A stretch of 64,000 nt of DNA from NCBI GenBank assembly GCA_009602735.1, contig WELA01010914.1, forward strand, positions 287,612 to 351,611, written 5' to 3'. The position numbers were made by a program, and so were the translations under genes. Positions 12,432 to 23,946 of this stretch are shown piece after piece. The notes beneath the pieces were generated by a model that did no database searches, was not told where the DNA came from, and saw only the letters and a program-made list of their open reading frames with translations. Source of the stretch: Mesotaenium endlicherianum (taxonomy: Eukaryota; Streptophyta; Zygnematophyceae; Zygnematales; Mesotaeniaceae). Position 1 is the first letter of the stretch; the number at the start of each line of letters is the position of its first letter.

Positions 12432-14106
12432 GAGAGAAAAGATCATCGCAGCATCCATGCAACACAGTGTCAGCCACCTGGCAAGACCTCACAACACTGC
12501 ACAACGCGCTATTGATCCCCCTGGACCTCCCTCACTATGTACTCGAGAGCAAGGTTCGGTGCAATCGCGCTTTTGCTGCTTTACGTGCTCAGGACCTGGA
12601 ATGAGCATGTTTCTGGCGCAGGAAAGATAAATAGTCGATACCTCTAGTTACCAAAAACCAGGCACTTTAAGGATACTGTATCAGCATCCTCAAGTGGCAA
12701 TGAGCATGCAAGCCAAAGGGCACTACTGGAGGATAACAGAGAGTTCTATTTGCTGGTATAGCCAACAGGGGGAAGATGTTTGCTATCTGCTGCCAGTGGG
12801 AGGACCATGATTACAAATTTGAGAACATTATTTACGCGCAAGGCTTACGATCGTTTTTGCTCCTCAGCACAAGCATAGGTACTAATGGAGTATAGGGCCT
12901 AGTTTGTGGTCTTCAATAAGCCGCCCCTCACGTGACTGTTGTGTGGAGATATTAGTGAGGGCTGTCACTCGTGTGAGGTGTGTGTATATATATGTTCAAA
13001 TTCGTTTTTCTGTACAGCGAAAGAAACATGTCCGCATCTGCTCATAATCGAACAAAAGCATTTGCTCGGTTTAATTTGACTCTACATGAGTCCTGTCCCC
13101 TGCGTCTCTTCCCGTCTCCATGAGCATTACTCTCTTTATTAAATAAAAATAGGCCTCTCTTCGGTGAGAAAGTGCGACCTCCGGGTGTTTGCCTGAGCCG
13201 CCATTGCGAGGCTTTGCCTTGCCCTTGATCGCAAGTTAGCTCGTGTTGGGGGCGTGGGAGAGGGTGCTCTGAGTCATTAGATGGGTTCGTGGACAAAGAG
13301 GGTTGGAGCAGATGCGAGTGGGCAGCCATGGCCCTTCATTGTTGCGGGCCCCCATGGCCGCTTGCTTGCAAGAGGTCGTGAGGTAGAGGGAGGTGCCAGC
13401 TGGCTGTGGCCGCATGGTGCTGGCAGGGCATAAGGTATGGAAAGAGGAGGGAGGGGGAAAGGTCGCTGCATCGAAGGCAACTGACGATGTGGTTGTTGAA
13501 ATTGTTTTGACGCTTAAGTTGTCGTTCTCCTTCGGAACGGTCTCGAGATGGGAAAATTGCCGGCCCCTTCACAAGCCACATATATTGATCGCTAGGGCCA
13601 GATTGAGCTGAGGATTATTGTGTGGAGAGGAACGAAGAAAGTGCGTTGGGAGGAAAGGTTATGTGAAGATGCCTTGTGAATGATCCTCATCCGCCATACT
13701 CGTATACCACTCACGCAACCTCAAAAAGTCATGCAAATGCCAAAGAAGAGCCGAAAACTCGAAGCACTCTTTAGGAGTAACCAATTCCTGGTGGAAGAAG
13801 TACCGTACAATATTGATGAAATTTTCAGTCAAAAATTGATATTGATCTCGAGCTGTCTCCATTCCTTATCCAAACCAAAAATGAGCCACACCTCTAGGGA
13901 AAAGCTTACATGAATTAACGTACTACAGAACAAAATGAATTTATTGAGATACATCCGTGACCCCTAGGCCTATGTATATATCAGAGTTCTAGATGAGGCA
14001 TGAGTTACCACATATACTTGTGCTTGACAAAATTGTACCTAAGTTCCCTACATGAAAGAGCTACATTGCTATACACTACTTTAATTCCACTGCAAACATG
14101 CTGCAT
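12432..14106. other. Convergent intergenic region between augmin 4 and the Mpv17-like gene
   Basis: The two flanking genes end toward each other here, so the stretch holds both 3' ends. A 67-codon minus-strand open frame at 13659-13862 has no recognisable motif and no matching splice partner was found. Nothing else is supportable. Confidence 0.5.
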
Positions 14107-16189
14107 CTAACTTATGCTGTTGTGAGTGGCGTACGACATGTACACGGTCCAGATGACTCCTATCAAGTTGGCGGCTGCCACCTGCACACCACCCAAACAA
14201 ACTTTGTGTCATTGCCAACACAGAGGCAAACAGTGTCCACCTCAAAGAGTAGGCCTCTATGCACCACTCCCATAGACACACCATCTCATCTCACTGCTGG
14301 TCAACACCGTCCTCGCCCCTCTTCACTCTACATTGCAACAGTAGCAGTGGCAGGGGACCAGCACCCGCCGCTATCACCAGCTCTGACCTGCACATGTTTC
14401 CAGCACAAGTCCTTCCCATATCTTCGCCCGTTCAGCATCTGCACTTAATGCACCAACAGGATTTTAACGTATGCCCCATTCTACCCCGGCTCCCAGGTCA
14501 TACCCATAGCCCGACCCTCACAAAAAAGCACGCAAGTGAGGCGTTCCAACATAGGTGGGCCGAGGTGCGGAGAGTGGAGGGTCGAGGGTGGAGACGGCGA
14601 TGCCGGGGATGGGGTGTGGGGCGGAGGGTGGGGGTGGGGATGGGGGAGGTCTGCAAGATCGTACTCGCAGGGCGGGGGGGATGAACATGAAGTTGACGAA
14701 CTGGAAGGGCAGCCACAGCTTCCATTGGGCAATCAGCGTGGGCATCAGGTCCTGCACGTCATCAAAGCAGCCAGTCCCTCCTCCCCCGTTAATTTGGAGC
14801 ACCTCCAGCTGCTGCTCCTCTTCACCGTCCTCCCTTCCTCCTCCTCCTCCTCCTCCTCCTCCTCTACGCACTGCTCCTGCATAAGCCGCTGCCAGTGGAG
14901 GAGGAGGCATTGCTGCTGGTCACAGTGACCCCGCTGCTGGCTGTATATGCTATGCCACGTCACATCGCACGCTAAGCTTGTCGGCACGGATGCTATGCCA
15001 CATCATCTCACGTCAAGCTCGTCGACGTTGTCGTCTGCACAATCTATTGCATATTGCGGGCCCCGATGACTTTTTCTACTTCAGTGTAAGATGGAGCTCG
15101 AGAAAGTGGAGAAAGGGAGAGCTTGAGACGGGGCTGAAGAGGGGGGATGGGAACAGCCAGCTACTAGCCTCCCCTCCAACGTGTCTCTATACGTGTCTCC
15201 CATTAAGGAGTTTCCGCAAAGCGACTCTGGGAGCGGCGCCACCACAGCTACAAAGCATGGAAGCGTGTGTGGGTGGCCTTCAGTCTCCACGTGTTTGTTC
15301 ACAAATGATTGAGGATCCCTAGAGCCCTCTCCTTGCCTGAAAGCCTGGAGCGAGCCAGCTCTCTCGTCGCTTTCTCTCACTCCCTCTGCTGTCTTTACGG
15401 GTCCAAGCAAAGAGGGAAGAGCTCGCCTCACTACTCACTCAGCCTGGCTTATCTCCCCTCTCATCGATCTGCACTTTCCTGCACTGCAGAAAGGGGCAGT
15501 CCTGGAACCAGACTCAGTCCGGCCCAAACCTGGCCCAAGCCAGGGCCCAAACCTGGCCCAAGCCAGGGCCCAGCCTGAGGCCCTTTCTCTTGCTCCGAGA
15601 ATGCCTCCAAGTGTCGGGCACAACGGGTGGACACCAGAAACCCCCCCAGCTTCTTCGATTCCATTGCCCAAACCCATCCTTTTGGGCATATGTGAACAGT
15701 GAGCACAGCCCCCCTCTATGTCAGCAGCGTTCTCTGCCACTGCCAAAACTGCAAGCTGCCAAGGAATATGATCAAGCGGGCAGATTGTTAAACCAGGACA
15801 ACGTTTTAAAGCGAGCAGGAACGCAATGTGGGCGAAGTAGGATCAGTTGGGGCGAGTGGAGGGCCTCCGAGAGGAATATATGTAGCATGCAGCCCTCCAA
15901 CAGCTACTTTCTGTTATAAACGACTGATGTTGCTTGTAATAATAACCCAAAAATCAGGTGAGATTTAGAGTGAGACATGTGCGAGAATGTAATGTTGAAG
16001 GGGAAGATGACAGACCCAAAAAGAGAGACCCAGGAAAGAGAGACCCGGAAAAGAGGGACCCGGAAATGGATCCAAAGGGCGTTGCCCACAATGCAGGCCG
16101 ACAGAGCCCGAGCACAACCCCATACCTGTGGCTTGCAGCCATGCACGCGTGCGGAGTGTGCACACAAGCGGGCAAGCGAGCGAGACAGC

Positions 16190-16236
<47 letters not shown>

Positions 16237-17082
16237 ACAGGTGCCCCACCTTCTTGAGCTTGTCCTCCACGGTGGACAGCTTGCCCTCCAGCGTGAGCAG
16301 GATGGCGATGCTGCTGGCCAGGGCCCCCGGCGCAAACAGCAGCTGCACCCCACACCCCCCACCCAGCAGAAACAGCGGCATACTTTGAGTACAGCGCACC
16401 ACTCAAAGGGAGGGCCCACAAGCTTGGCAGGCCCGGCCACACCCTTTCTCCAAGAGAGTGCTGGCGATGCGGGAGCCAAGCAGGCGCGCGTGAGACGGGT
16501 GAGAGAGGACGCTGCAGCGGCCTCCCTTTCTCGACTTGTCCTACCTTTTCAGTGCAATTTTCGCAAACACACTCTCCCTATAGTTCTCCCTTTGTCTCCC
16601 TCTCTATCTTCTCGTGGCATATTCCAACTCGTGATTCCTGTGAGGCAGTTCTGTGCCCCACAGCTTCTTCAAGTCGGCAAGCAAACGAGCGAGTAACACA
16701 CCGGCCGACTGACTCACAGACTGTCTATGTGAGGCTTTGTTGGGCTCAAGCTCCAGCTGAGCATCGCTCAAACCTTGCTGGCTCTTGGCTCCCGGCTTCC
16801 CGGGTATTGCACACTCATAACTTCACACTGGCCCACAACTGCAACTACGGCAAGGGGTTGGGAGAGATACCTGGTCAGTAAGAACGCGAGCAATGACTCC
16901 CAGCGTCCCCGGCAGCTTGATGTAGTTCCCCAGGCCTCCGTACCTGCACAGGACAGCCCCCGCAATACAAAACAGACGGGTTTCAAGACGAAGCCCCACA
17001 CCGCGCGCGCGCGCGCGTGTGAGAGAGAGAGAGAGAGGGAGGGAGGGAGGGAGGGAGGGAGCGAGGGAGCGAGGGAGCGAGG

Positions 17083-17139
<57 letters not shown>

Positions 17140-17324
17140 ACAGGTGCCCCACCTTCTTGAGCTTGTCCTCCACGGTGGACAGCTTGCCCTCCAGCGTGAG
17201 CAGGATGGCGATGCTGCTGGCCAGGGCCCCCGGCGCAAACAGCAGCTGCACCCCACACCCCCCACCCAGCAGAAACAGCGGCATACTTTGAGTACAGCGC
17301 ACCACTCAAAGGGAGGGCCCACAN

Positions 17325-17363
<39 letters not shown>

Positions 17364-19572
17364 CAGAGGTTTTTATACTTAAGTCACAACGTAGTAAAGG
17401 AGCACAAAGAGCAGGGTCACGATCCAAGCGACAGGAAGGAGCAGACACAGAGGGGGGGGCAACAGAAACATTCTGCGGGACAAATTTCTAGGGTCCACAT
17501 AGAAGTCAGCTATTGTGGAAGTGAAGGTGGAACTCAACCAGAAAAAATATAGGCGTTAAGAGCAGGACAGAAGAGACTGCCCCACAGACACGTGGGTTTT
17601 CAAACCGTCTCCCCCAGACGAAGCTTGGTGCACAGCAAAAAAAGTCGCAAGAGAAGAAACAGTGCACACTCTTGTCCACTAAATCCGGACCATGCAGATT
17701 GTTCTACAGACGTTAAAATAATCCGGCCCAGCAGGTGGGCTTCAAACCAGTCCGACAAGGAGCTTCAGTTTTCATGAGTTGACCTAGATCGACTACAGAG
17801 CTAAGCACAAGAGCCCCAGATGACGACGTACTGACAGACTGCACGTCACGAAGCACAGCAAGAGGAGACAGGCAAAAAAGTGCAGAGGAGGAGGCCTACA
17901 ATCAAAGAATGTATCACCCTATGTACTGCTGCCCACATAACTGGCTGCTCGGGCATCAGAGCACAGACACTTTAACCTACTAACAGGCACAGAGAGACCT
18001 GACACGGCCGCCAGTCTGGTAATTTCTAGTCCAGCAATCCAGCTCTCATGTCGGCCTCCTGGTTCTGCAGGCATGCCTGTTCAGGGGGGGAGCAAGCAAA
18101 GAGTCTATCCTCACACACGACACAATAGTGCCTTCTTTCAACGCCATAACCGTTGTGTTGCCAGACGCGTGTTCAAGGGAGCTATCAGCCGCTTGCCACT
18201 CACCAGTAGTGCAGGGTAGGTCCAGCTAAGAACAGGCCCATGCCTGTGAAGCCCAGCACTCGTCGCCAGTCGATCTCCTTGTTCTTCTCCACAAACAGCT
18301 GAGGACCACACAAGAGTCGGGATACGAGCTTGAAGAGATGTGAGCATATGCAGGCGACCAGTCACAGCCTAGTGCTACGTGCAGAGAGAGAGAGAGAGAG
18401 AGAGACGATTTGCATGCGGCCACCACAGCGGAGCTTCCCTGGTTAGAGCTGCGGCACACGCCAGCAGTGGTCAGAAGGCTGCAACAACAACTGAAAAATA
18501 AAATAAAAGAAAAGAAAAAGATATGTCTACAGGCAGTGGGGCACTGAAGATCTTCAGTCAGTCTGAATAATCCAAGAGTTACGCGGAACCATGACGAAGC
18601 CTTCATGTAAAAGACTCTGAACATGTTGTGAGCAGGACTGAACTCAGGTTCCTCTCTTTGCTTGCCTTTGCATCAGTTGAGCAGTGAATGGCTTCTGCCA
18701 GTTTCAAAAGAGCACAAGTGCAGGGGAGTCTCTTAGGAAGGCCTGGAGAAAGATGTGTGACGAACTTGGAAGCAATAAAAGGGAGGGGGGAATACCTGCG
18801 TGAAGAGATCTGCGACAAAGTTCAATACAGCGGCGGTGACACTCTTTGTTATGAGAGGGAACTTCTCCAGCCACACCATGTAGCTGCATAAGCAAGACAG
18901 AAACCCTCTAAGCACTCAGTTTCTGAAGTGCTCAGCACTGCATGGATTCACCTTAATTGCAGCGGCGATAAAGTGTTGCTAACCAAGTAATTTCCCTGAA
19001 ACGGCACTAAATTCTTGGACGAAGACAGCAAACAGTACAGGCAGACACTCCTATGACCTCTCTTCAATATAAGACAGAAAAGGTAGTACTTACTTGGAGA
19101 AAAAACCTGAGCTAGACTCTGGCTCTCCTGCTGCACCTCCTGAGCCACCAGCTCCTCCTCCTCCGCCACCACCTCCTCCACCTCCACCATATCCCATATT
19201 TCCACCTCTTCCACCACCACCTCCCACGGGAGTTATTGGTGTCTTACTAGCGGAATCTCCGTCCGCACCCCAGCCTCCAACTGGTGTGTTTGGCGTTTGA
19301 CTGACAGCTTCTCCGGCCCAACCACCGAGGGGAGCATCGGGTGATCGACCCAAACTGTCAGCACTGGCTTTTGTCACCACGCTTGCCCTCCGAATACCGA
19401 TGCTCCTAACATTCTCAACACTGCATGAAATCTCCAGGTTGCGAATGTGTCTTATGTTGGATAGTCGCACTTTGCCATGACTGCTTGTAGAGAGACCTCC
19501 TAGTGTACTACGGGCATATGGAGCACCTCTGAGAAGTAAAGACGCAGCTTGCGCTCGAATTGCTACTGCCAT
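14107..19572 (-). CDS. Mpv17/PMP22-family membrane protein with plastid-type N-terminal extension, complete
   Basis: Seven exons on the minus strand: 19094-19572, 18796-18883, 18204-18298, 16871-16943, 16250-16342, 14665-14751, 14107-14181; 329 residues with all phases closing. The first ~160 residues are a Ser/Ala/Arg-rich transit-peptide-like segment (MAVAIRAQAASLLLRG), three repeats of the form P-x-x-P-(L/V)-G-G, then a long Gly run. The rest follows the Mpv17/PMP22 pattern: WLEKFPLITKSVTAAVLNF, DWRRVLGFTGMGLFLAGPT, HYWYGGLGNYIKLPG, a LLFAP block, and the family signature WKLWLPFQFVNFMFIPPALR followed by VIWTVYMSYATH before the stop. The layout matches the Gly-rich plastid members of plants such as At5g19750. 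The family forms small four-helix inner-membrane pores; the plastid substrate is unknown. I chose the ATG at 19572 rather than 19605 because it starts the transit-like segment. Confidence 0.92.
14829..14868. repeat. (CCT)n triplet tract, Mpv17-like intron 5
   Basis: About a dozen CCT units on the plus strand, 80-120 bases upstream (in gene sense) of the acceptor of exon 6. Confidence 0.8.
15522..15573. repeat. 24-bp tandem repeat, two copies, Mpv17-like intron 5
   Basis: The unit GGCCCAAACCTGGCCCAAGC plus a few bases occurs twice head to tail. Confidence 0.75.
16191..16420. repeat. Copy A of a duplicated block containing Mpv17-like exon 5
   Basis: A GA tract followed by about 190 bases that include exon 5 (16250-16342) and its flanks. 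The same bases recur at an exact offset of +903, with no mismatch seen from the end of the GA tract to CCCACA. This copy lies in the position expected from the protein order, so it is the functional exon. Confidence 0.93.
17020..17133. repeat. GA/GGGA compound microsatellite, Mpv17-like intron 3
   Basis: GA units, then GGGA and GGGAGCGA units, then a long GA run. It is CT-rich on the sense strand. Confidence 0.88.
17094..17323. repeat. Copy B of the exon 5 block, out of order and ending at an N
   Basis: Identical to copy A including intron flanks; the exon-equivalent is 17153-17245. It lies on the wrong side of exon 4 and stops at base 17323, directly before the single N at 17324 and a second GA tract. 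This pattern fits a mis-joined contig end at a GA microsatellite better than a real tandem exon. Confidence 0.9.
17324..17361. other. Single-N assembly join followed by a (GA)n tract
   Basis: One N at 17324 separates copy B of the exon block from about 36 bases of GA. It marks a scaffold or polishing join. Confidence 0.9.
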
Positions 19573-20287
19573 CGTGAGGTTGTTACAGCAGATTTGAAAT
19601 TGCACGTTAGTCAGTCGAAGTATATCAACAACGAAAAAACAACTATGACAGATGGAGGTGAACTTCTCCTGTGCAGATTAGTGTCAAGATTAAATATGCA
19701 GGCGCGATGATTATCTTCATGAAGAATGCAGAAATAGGGGGGCAGTTGGTGAAGCTCCAGTGCTTCTAGTCAGCTCCAGTTGCAGTATGATTCTCGTACG
19801 TGCAGGCGCTCGATTACTCGACACTTGTCGCTTGCATTAGTCGTCTCGTTATTTTGTGTACTTGGACGCTTCTCATTGGCCAACTTGATACCGAGACGTA
19901 GATCGTGGCAGGATCCCATGCGTTGCACTTCGTTCTGCTTAGTCCAACTCCGTCACAGGACGTCCTGCACCATCCCGGACCATCCCGCGCACTACCATTC
20001 GAGAATGTGTGCACCTTTCGCTTCCTCAGCTTCATCTGGCATCAACACACTTCAACATAGTTTCCTTGCTCATAGGATCCTTGGACTGTTGTCAGCACCA
20101 GTCAGCGCCAATCAGCACCGAAAGCTTGACTTAATATGCCGCCAGCTGTCGAAATAGTATTGACAAAACTGTAACCTAAGCTGATGCAGGCACACTTTTC
20201 GACCTTGTTACGCCCCTGTTCCGCTCCTGTTACGTCTTGTTAGATACCTTCAACACTCTACGAGACAGCCGGTCGCACTCTCTAAAT
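19573..20287. promoter_or_regulatory. Upstream region of the Mpv17-like gene
   Basis: About 700 bases between the Mpv17-like start and the left target duplication of the transposon composite. It should hold the promoter. The repeated phrase GTCAGC(A/G)CCAA(T) near 20100 is the only structure noticed. Confidence 0.4.
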
Positions 20288-20296
20288 TAGCGACAA
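20288..20296. repeat. Left 9-bp target-site duplication TAGCGACAA
   Basis: Exactly matches 27601-27609, and the two copies abut the outer terminal inverted repeats of the composite. Confidence 0.9.
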
Positions 20297-21190
20297 GGGC
20301 CAATTAAAAAACTACCCCTCCAAAGTTCGTATATTAAAAAATCTGCCCTCTTTCAAACTAATTACAAAACTACCACATGTAAGTGGAGTCCACGTAGGCC
20401 TTACGCGAGTAAATGATGTGCCACCCTAATTTGCACGGGACCCGACCTGACACACCATTTCCCTCTTTCGTTCCCAGAATGTTCCACAACCAATTTTGTA
20501 ATTGACCCACCTTCACGAAAAAAACTGCAAGACAATGCCTAAGTTTGGTCCACAGATGATTTTTATACCTTTGCGACAGCACGTAAGCTTCTAAATTAGG
20601 CGCGTATAGACAAAGAAAAGCGATAAATTAGCATGCATAGCTAGGCACGACGACATATGACAGGCATTCAACAACGCTTGTTAGCGCATCATGAAAGTAC
20701 AAAATAGAGATGCTAGTGCGTTCGCAAATTTGCGAACAATGGTCGAGAGAGGGGAGGGGAGTCAAGGGATGCCCTAGCAAGCTCCCATTGGGTGGCAAGC
20801 AGCTGCGAGCAGCTCAATCATACCGGTATTGCTAGCGGAGCAATTAAGTCAACTCACAATGATCGAACTAGCTCGGTTACATGCAGAATTCTGAAGCGAG
20901 TACGAGAGCCGGCAGGTCAAGCTCAGTAAAGCAGACGCGGCTGAGCTCAGACAAAACTTCAAGAGGCTGGGGCAGTTTTGTTTGTGAAGGTGGCTCAGTG
21001 GTGGAACATTTTGGAAAAGAAAGAGAGAAACGGTGTGTCAGGTAGAGTCTCGTGCAAATTTAAGTGGCACGTCATTTACTCGCGCAAGGTCTACGTGGAT
21101 GCCATTTACACGCGCGAGGGGTAGTTCTGTATTAGGTTGAAAGTGAGGGTAGATTGTTTGACTCACAAACTTTTGGGGGGTAGTTTATAA
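20297..21190 (+). repeat. Unit 1 of the TIR composite
   Basis: Both its ends carry the long TIR: AATTACAAAACTACCAC and ACATGTAAGTGGAGTCCACG at the left, and their complements at 20960-21180. The interior 20590-20940 is non-coding and reappears inverted in unit 2, for example TTCGCAAATTTG near 20725 and CAAATTTGCGAA near 21708. Confidence 0.8.
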
Positions 21191-21822
21191 TCGGCAAATT
21201 ACAAATCTACCACTTTCAATTTTGTAAATTGCAAAATCTACCACTGCTTTCAAAGTAATTACAAAACTACCACTCGCACATGTAAGTGGAGTCCACGTAG
21301 GGCTTACGCGACTAAATGACGTGCCATCCGAATTCGCACGAGACCCGACTTGACACACCACTTCTCTCTTTTGTTTCCAAAATTTTCCAAAACCACTTTT
21401 CTAAGTGACCTACCTTCACGAACCAAACTCCCCGAGCCTAGCTCTTGCAGTTTCGCTACTATAGTGTAGTGCAGCAGCTTGCTGGGCTTCTCTGAGCTCA
21501 GCCGCGTCTACCTTACTAAGCTCGGCCTGCCCACTCTCGAACTCGCTTAAGAGTTTTGCATGTCACCGAGTTAGTTCGATCGCCGTGGGTTGACTTGCTA
21601 TGCTACTCGCCATTGAGCTGCTCGCCACCCGGTGGGGGCTCACTAGGGCCTCCCTGACTTACTACCCTCCCCTCTCTCAAGTCTCGACCATTGTTCTACA
21701 AATTTGCGAACACACTACAGCATCTCTACTTTAAATTTCCCTGTGATGCGCTAACAAGCGATTTATGGCGTTGTATGCCTGACACATGTCGTCGTTTCTA
21801 GCAATGCCTGCTAATTATCTAC
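21191..21822 (-). repeat. Unit 2 of the TIR composite, left part
   Basis: Inverted relative to unit 1. It carries the long TIR (21191-21430) and most of the interior, and stops where the retroelement begins. The rest of the unit is at 27313-27600. Confidence 0.78.
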
Positions 21823-21935
21823 TTTGAACTGAGGGAAGTCACAAGTATATACTATTACTAAATAGAGAATAGGCTATAAGAGATATAGAATAAGGTAATC
21901 AGGCACATATAGATTGATAGGCAGTAGGTACAAAT
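21823..21935 (-). repeat. Split direct repeat B, distal copy
   Basis: About 113 bases starting TTTGAACTGAGG on the plus strand, nearly identical to 22439-22551. Confidence 0.88.
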
Positions 21936-22229
21936 GCAAGTTGAGTTCGCGCGGACTGCTGAATTTCTATAACTATTTTAATCATATGGTATCATAATAC
22001 TATCTTGTTGTATCCTCCTTAGTCTAACCACGTTCAGGACCTAATTTAGACTTTTGTCTACTGCTGCTTTTATCCTTTGGTAACCTAATGCAATTCATTG
22101 TTTTCTCTTTGGTTTAAGGACTGATAACACTGTATTAATCTATTTTAAGCCTTTACCAGCTGGCATTGTTCTACCCTAATTCAGTCCTCCTCTTATTGCA
22201 CTCTTCCTTCTTGTTGGGGGGTGGGTGGG

Positions 22230-22438
22230 TCAACTCTGCACTGTATTAGTGCACTTGCATAACTTTTGCTAGTTCTGCTCTAGCTAAGTACTAACTTCTG
22301 TGAGCAGCAGCAGCTGCTTCGAGAATGGAAATGTGCGAAAGTAGGGTGCGAATTTGATGAAGTGTGAGAGTGAAAGTTTCACTTTTGTGACTTTCCCTCC
22401 TTTTAAACTTCAATTTGAGCGCTTGCTCAAATTGTCAG
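22230..22438 (-). repeat. Split direct repeat A, internal copy
   Basis: About 209 bases, same orientation as 27103-27312, including CACTGTATTAGTGCACTTGC and ending GCTCAAATTGTCAG. It abuts repeat B at 22439. Confidence 0.9.
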
Positions 22439-22551
22439 TTTGAACTGAGGAAAGTCACGAGTATATATTATTACTAAATAGAGAATAGGCTATAAGAGAT
22501 ATAGAATAAGGTAGTCAGGCACATGTAGATTGATAGGCAATAGGTACAAAT
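22439..22551 (-). repeat. Split direct repeat B, internal copy
   Basis: Matches 21823-21935 and directly follows repeat A, forming the B-A-B block with the distal copy. Confidence 0.88.
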
Positions 22552-22646
22552 ACATTAGGCAATGCTAGTGCAATGTGAATAGATATGAAGGCATGCAGGA
22601 GCAAATTAGCAATGACAGGCTCATGCAGGGTAGGGGTGTGCTCTGA

Positions 22647-23660
22647 CTATTTTCTAGTTCTCTTTTTGAGGAATGCTAAGCTGAGTTGCTCCTGAGAGTA
22701 TTGAGCCTGCTCCATACTGTCTGGTAAAGCTATCTTTGAAGCTGCTTGAGTTGCCTGGCCCTCTGTATTGACCATGTATGGCTCCTTTCCCTTTGCAGTA
22801 TTCCATCTTCCTAGTGCTTGAGTAATATCATCTGACACGCCCATGTTAGCAGCTGCTGAAGCTGCTCTCTTCCGCAGAGAGTGGGTACCAAATAACCTTG
22901 TGTCTAGTCCTACTTTCTCAAAGCATTCTTGGCACCATTGGTGCACTATAAGGTAGGAGACTACCTTGCCTGAGGGTCAGCCTGAAACATTGATCTCCTG
23001 AATCAAGGGGCCTGGGGTCTCATATTCTAGACACTCTACCAGCAGCCTGCAAAACATAGTCACTGGACACCAGGTGGTGTGTGTAGCATGCAATGTAGCC
23101 CAGCAGCCTTGGGCGATCTGGTCATTCTTGGCTCTAGGAATGAGTAGCCATATGGCTTTTAGCTCCTCACCTCCTATCATCTGCACTTCAGCTGTGGAAA
23201 TGACTTTTAAATCTGAATACCTAAGTGCTGCACTATACATGAACAACAGGCATGCTGCTTTCATGAGATTAGCTACTGGTGCTCCTGGAGGGGCATATAG
23301 CTGCATGATCTTAGTAAGCTTAACATGTGCTAAAGATGCCTTGGTTTGCTGTGGTCTAGGTAGGATTTTCTCAGCTGTTCTCCTCAAGTTTTTGGCCGGA
23401 GTGGCTTCAGTAGGGCTCTGCAAATTGAGTATATTGTGCATGCAAAAGATAGCTGCTGTGGACAAATTAAACACTGATATGCTGACTCCTTCCTGCAAGA
23501 GGTGGAGCAAGTACAGCCTAGCTGTGGCAACTGAAGCAGGGAGGTCAGATACTTGCATCTGTGTGCACCACTCTTGGAAGCGACGCCAGTAGGTGTTGTA
23601 GGTCCTCAGTGTAGATGGAGTCATCATTTGAAAAGCCAGCTCCAGACTTCCATTCTCCAA
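22647..23660 (-). pseudogene. Tyrosine recombinase of the DIRS-like element (fossil)
   Basis: The N-terminal SAM-like domain is recognisable (TPSTLRTYNTYWRRFQEWC). The catalytic half includes AALRYSDL, equivalent to the first catalytic Arg box, and THSLRKRAASAAANMG, the H-x-x-R box. This is the integration enzyme of DIRS/PAT/Ngaro elements, which replaces the DDE integrase of LTR elements. Confidence 0.8.
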
Positions 23661-23946
23661 CTCCTTTAGCGCAGGATGATAGGTAATCCAGGCCTCTGCT
23701 CAGGCACCATGCTATTAACTCTCAGGGCTAGCATAGAACATAAAGGAATGCCTTTCCCCCCAAAGGCTCGCTTGTTTAGTCCCGGGCTCAACATCTCTGC
23801 ACTATAGCCTAGATTCAGACAGTCAGTGATAAAAGAGGCCCAATAGTCTGGGCTGCTTAGTAGGTTAGGCCACCAGCTAGCAGCTTTCCATAGGGGAATG
23901 ATCAGTGTGCAAGTAGCTTTACACTAAGATAGTGTGTTTTACTACT

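Noticed and set aside
16200-17361. Mutually exclusive or tandemly duplicated exon 5 in the Mpv17-like gene
   Set aside because: The copies are identical including introns, the second is out of protein order, and it ends at an N beside a GA tract. An assembly join explains it better.
23074-23592. 172-codon plus-strand frame
   Set aside because: It is the antisense shadow of the tyrosine-recombinase region, which has clear family motifs on the other strand.
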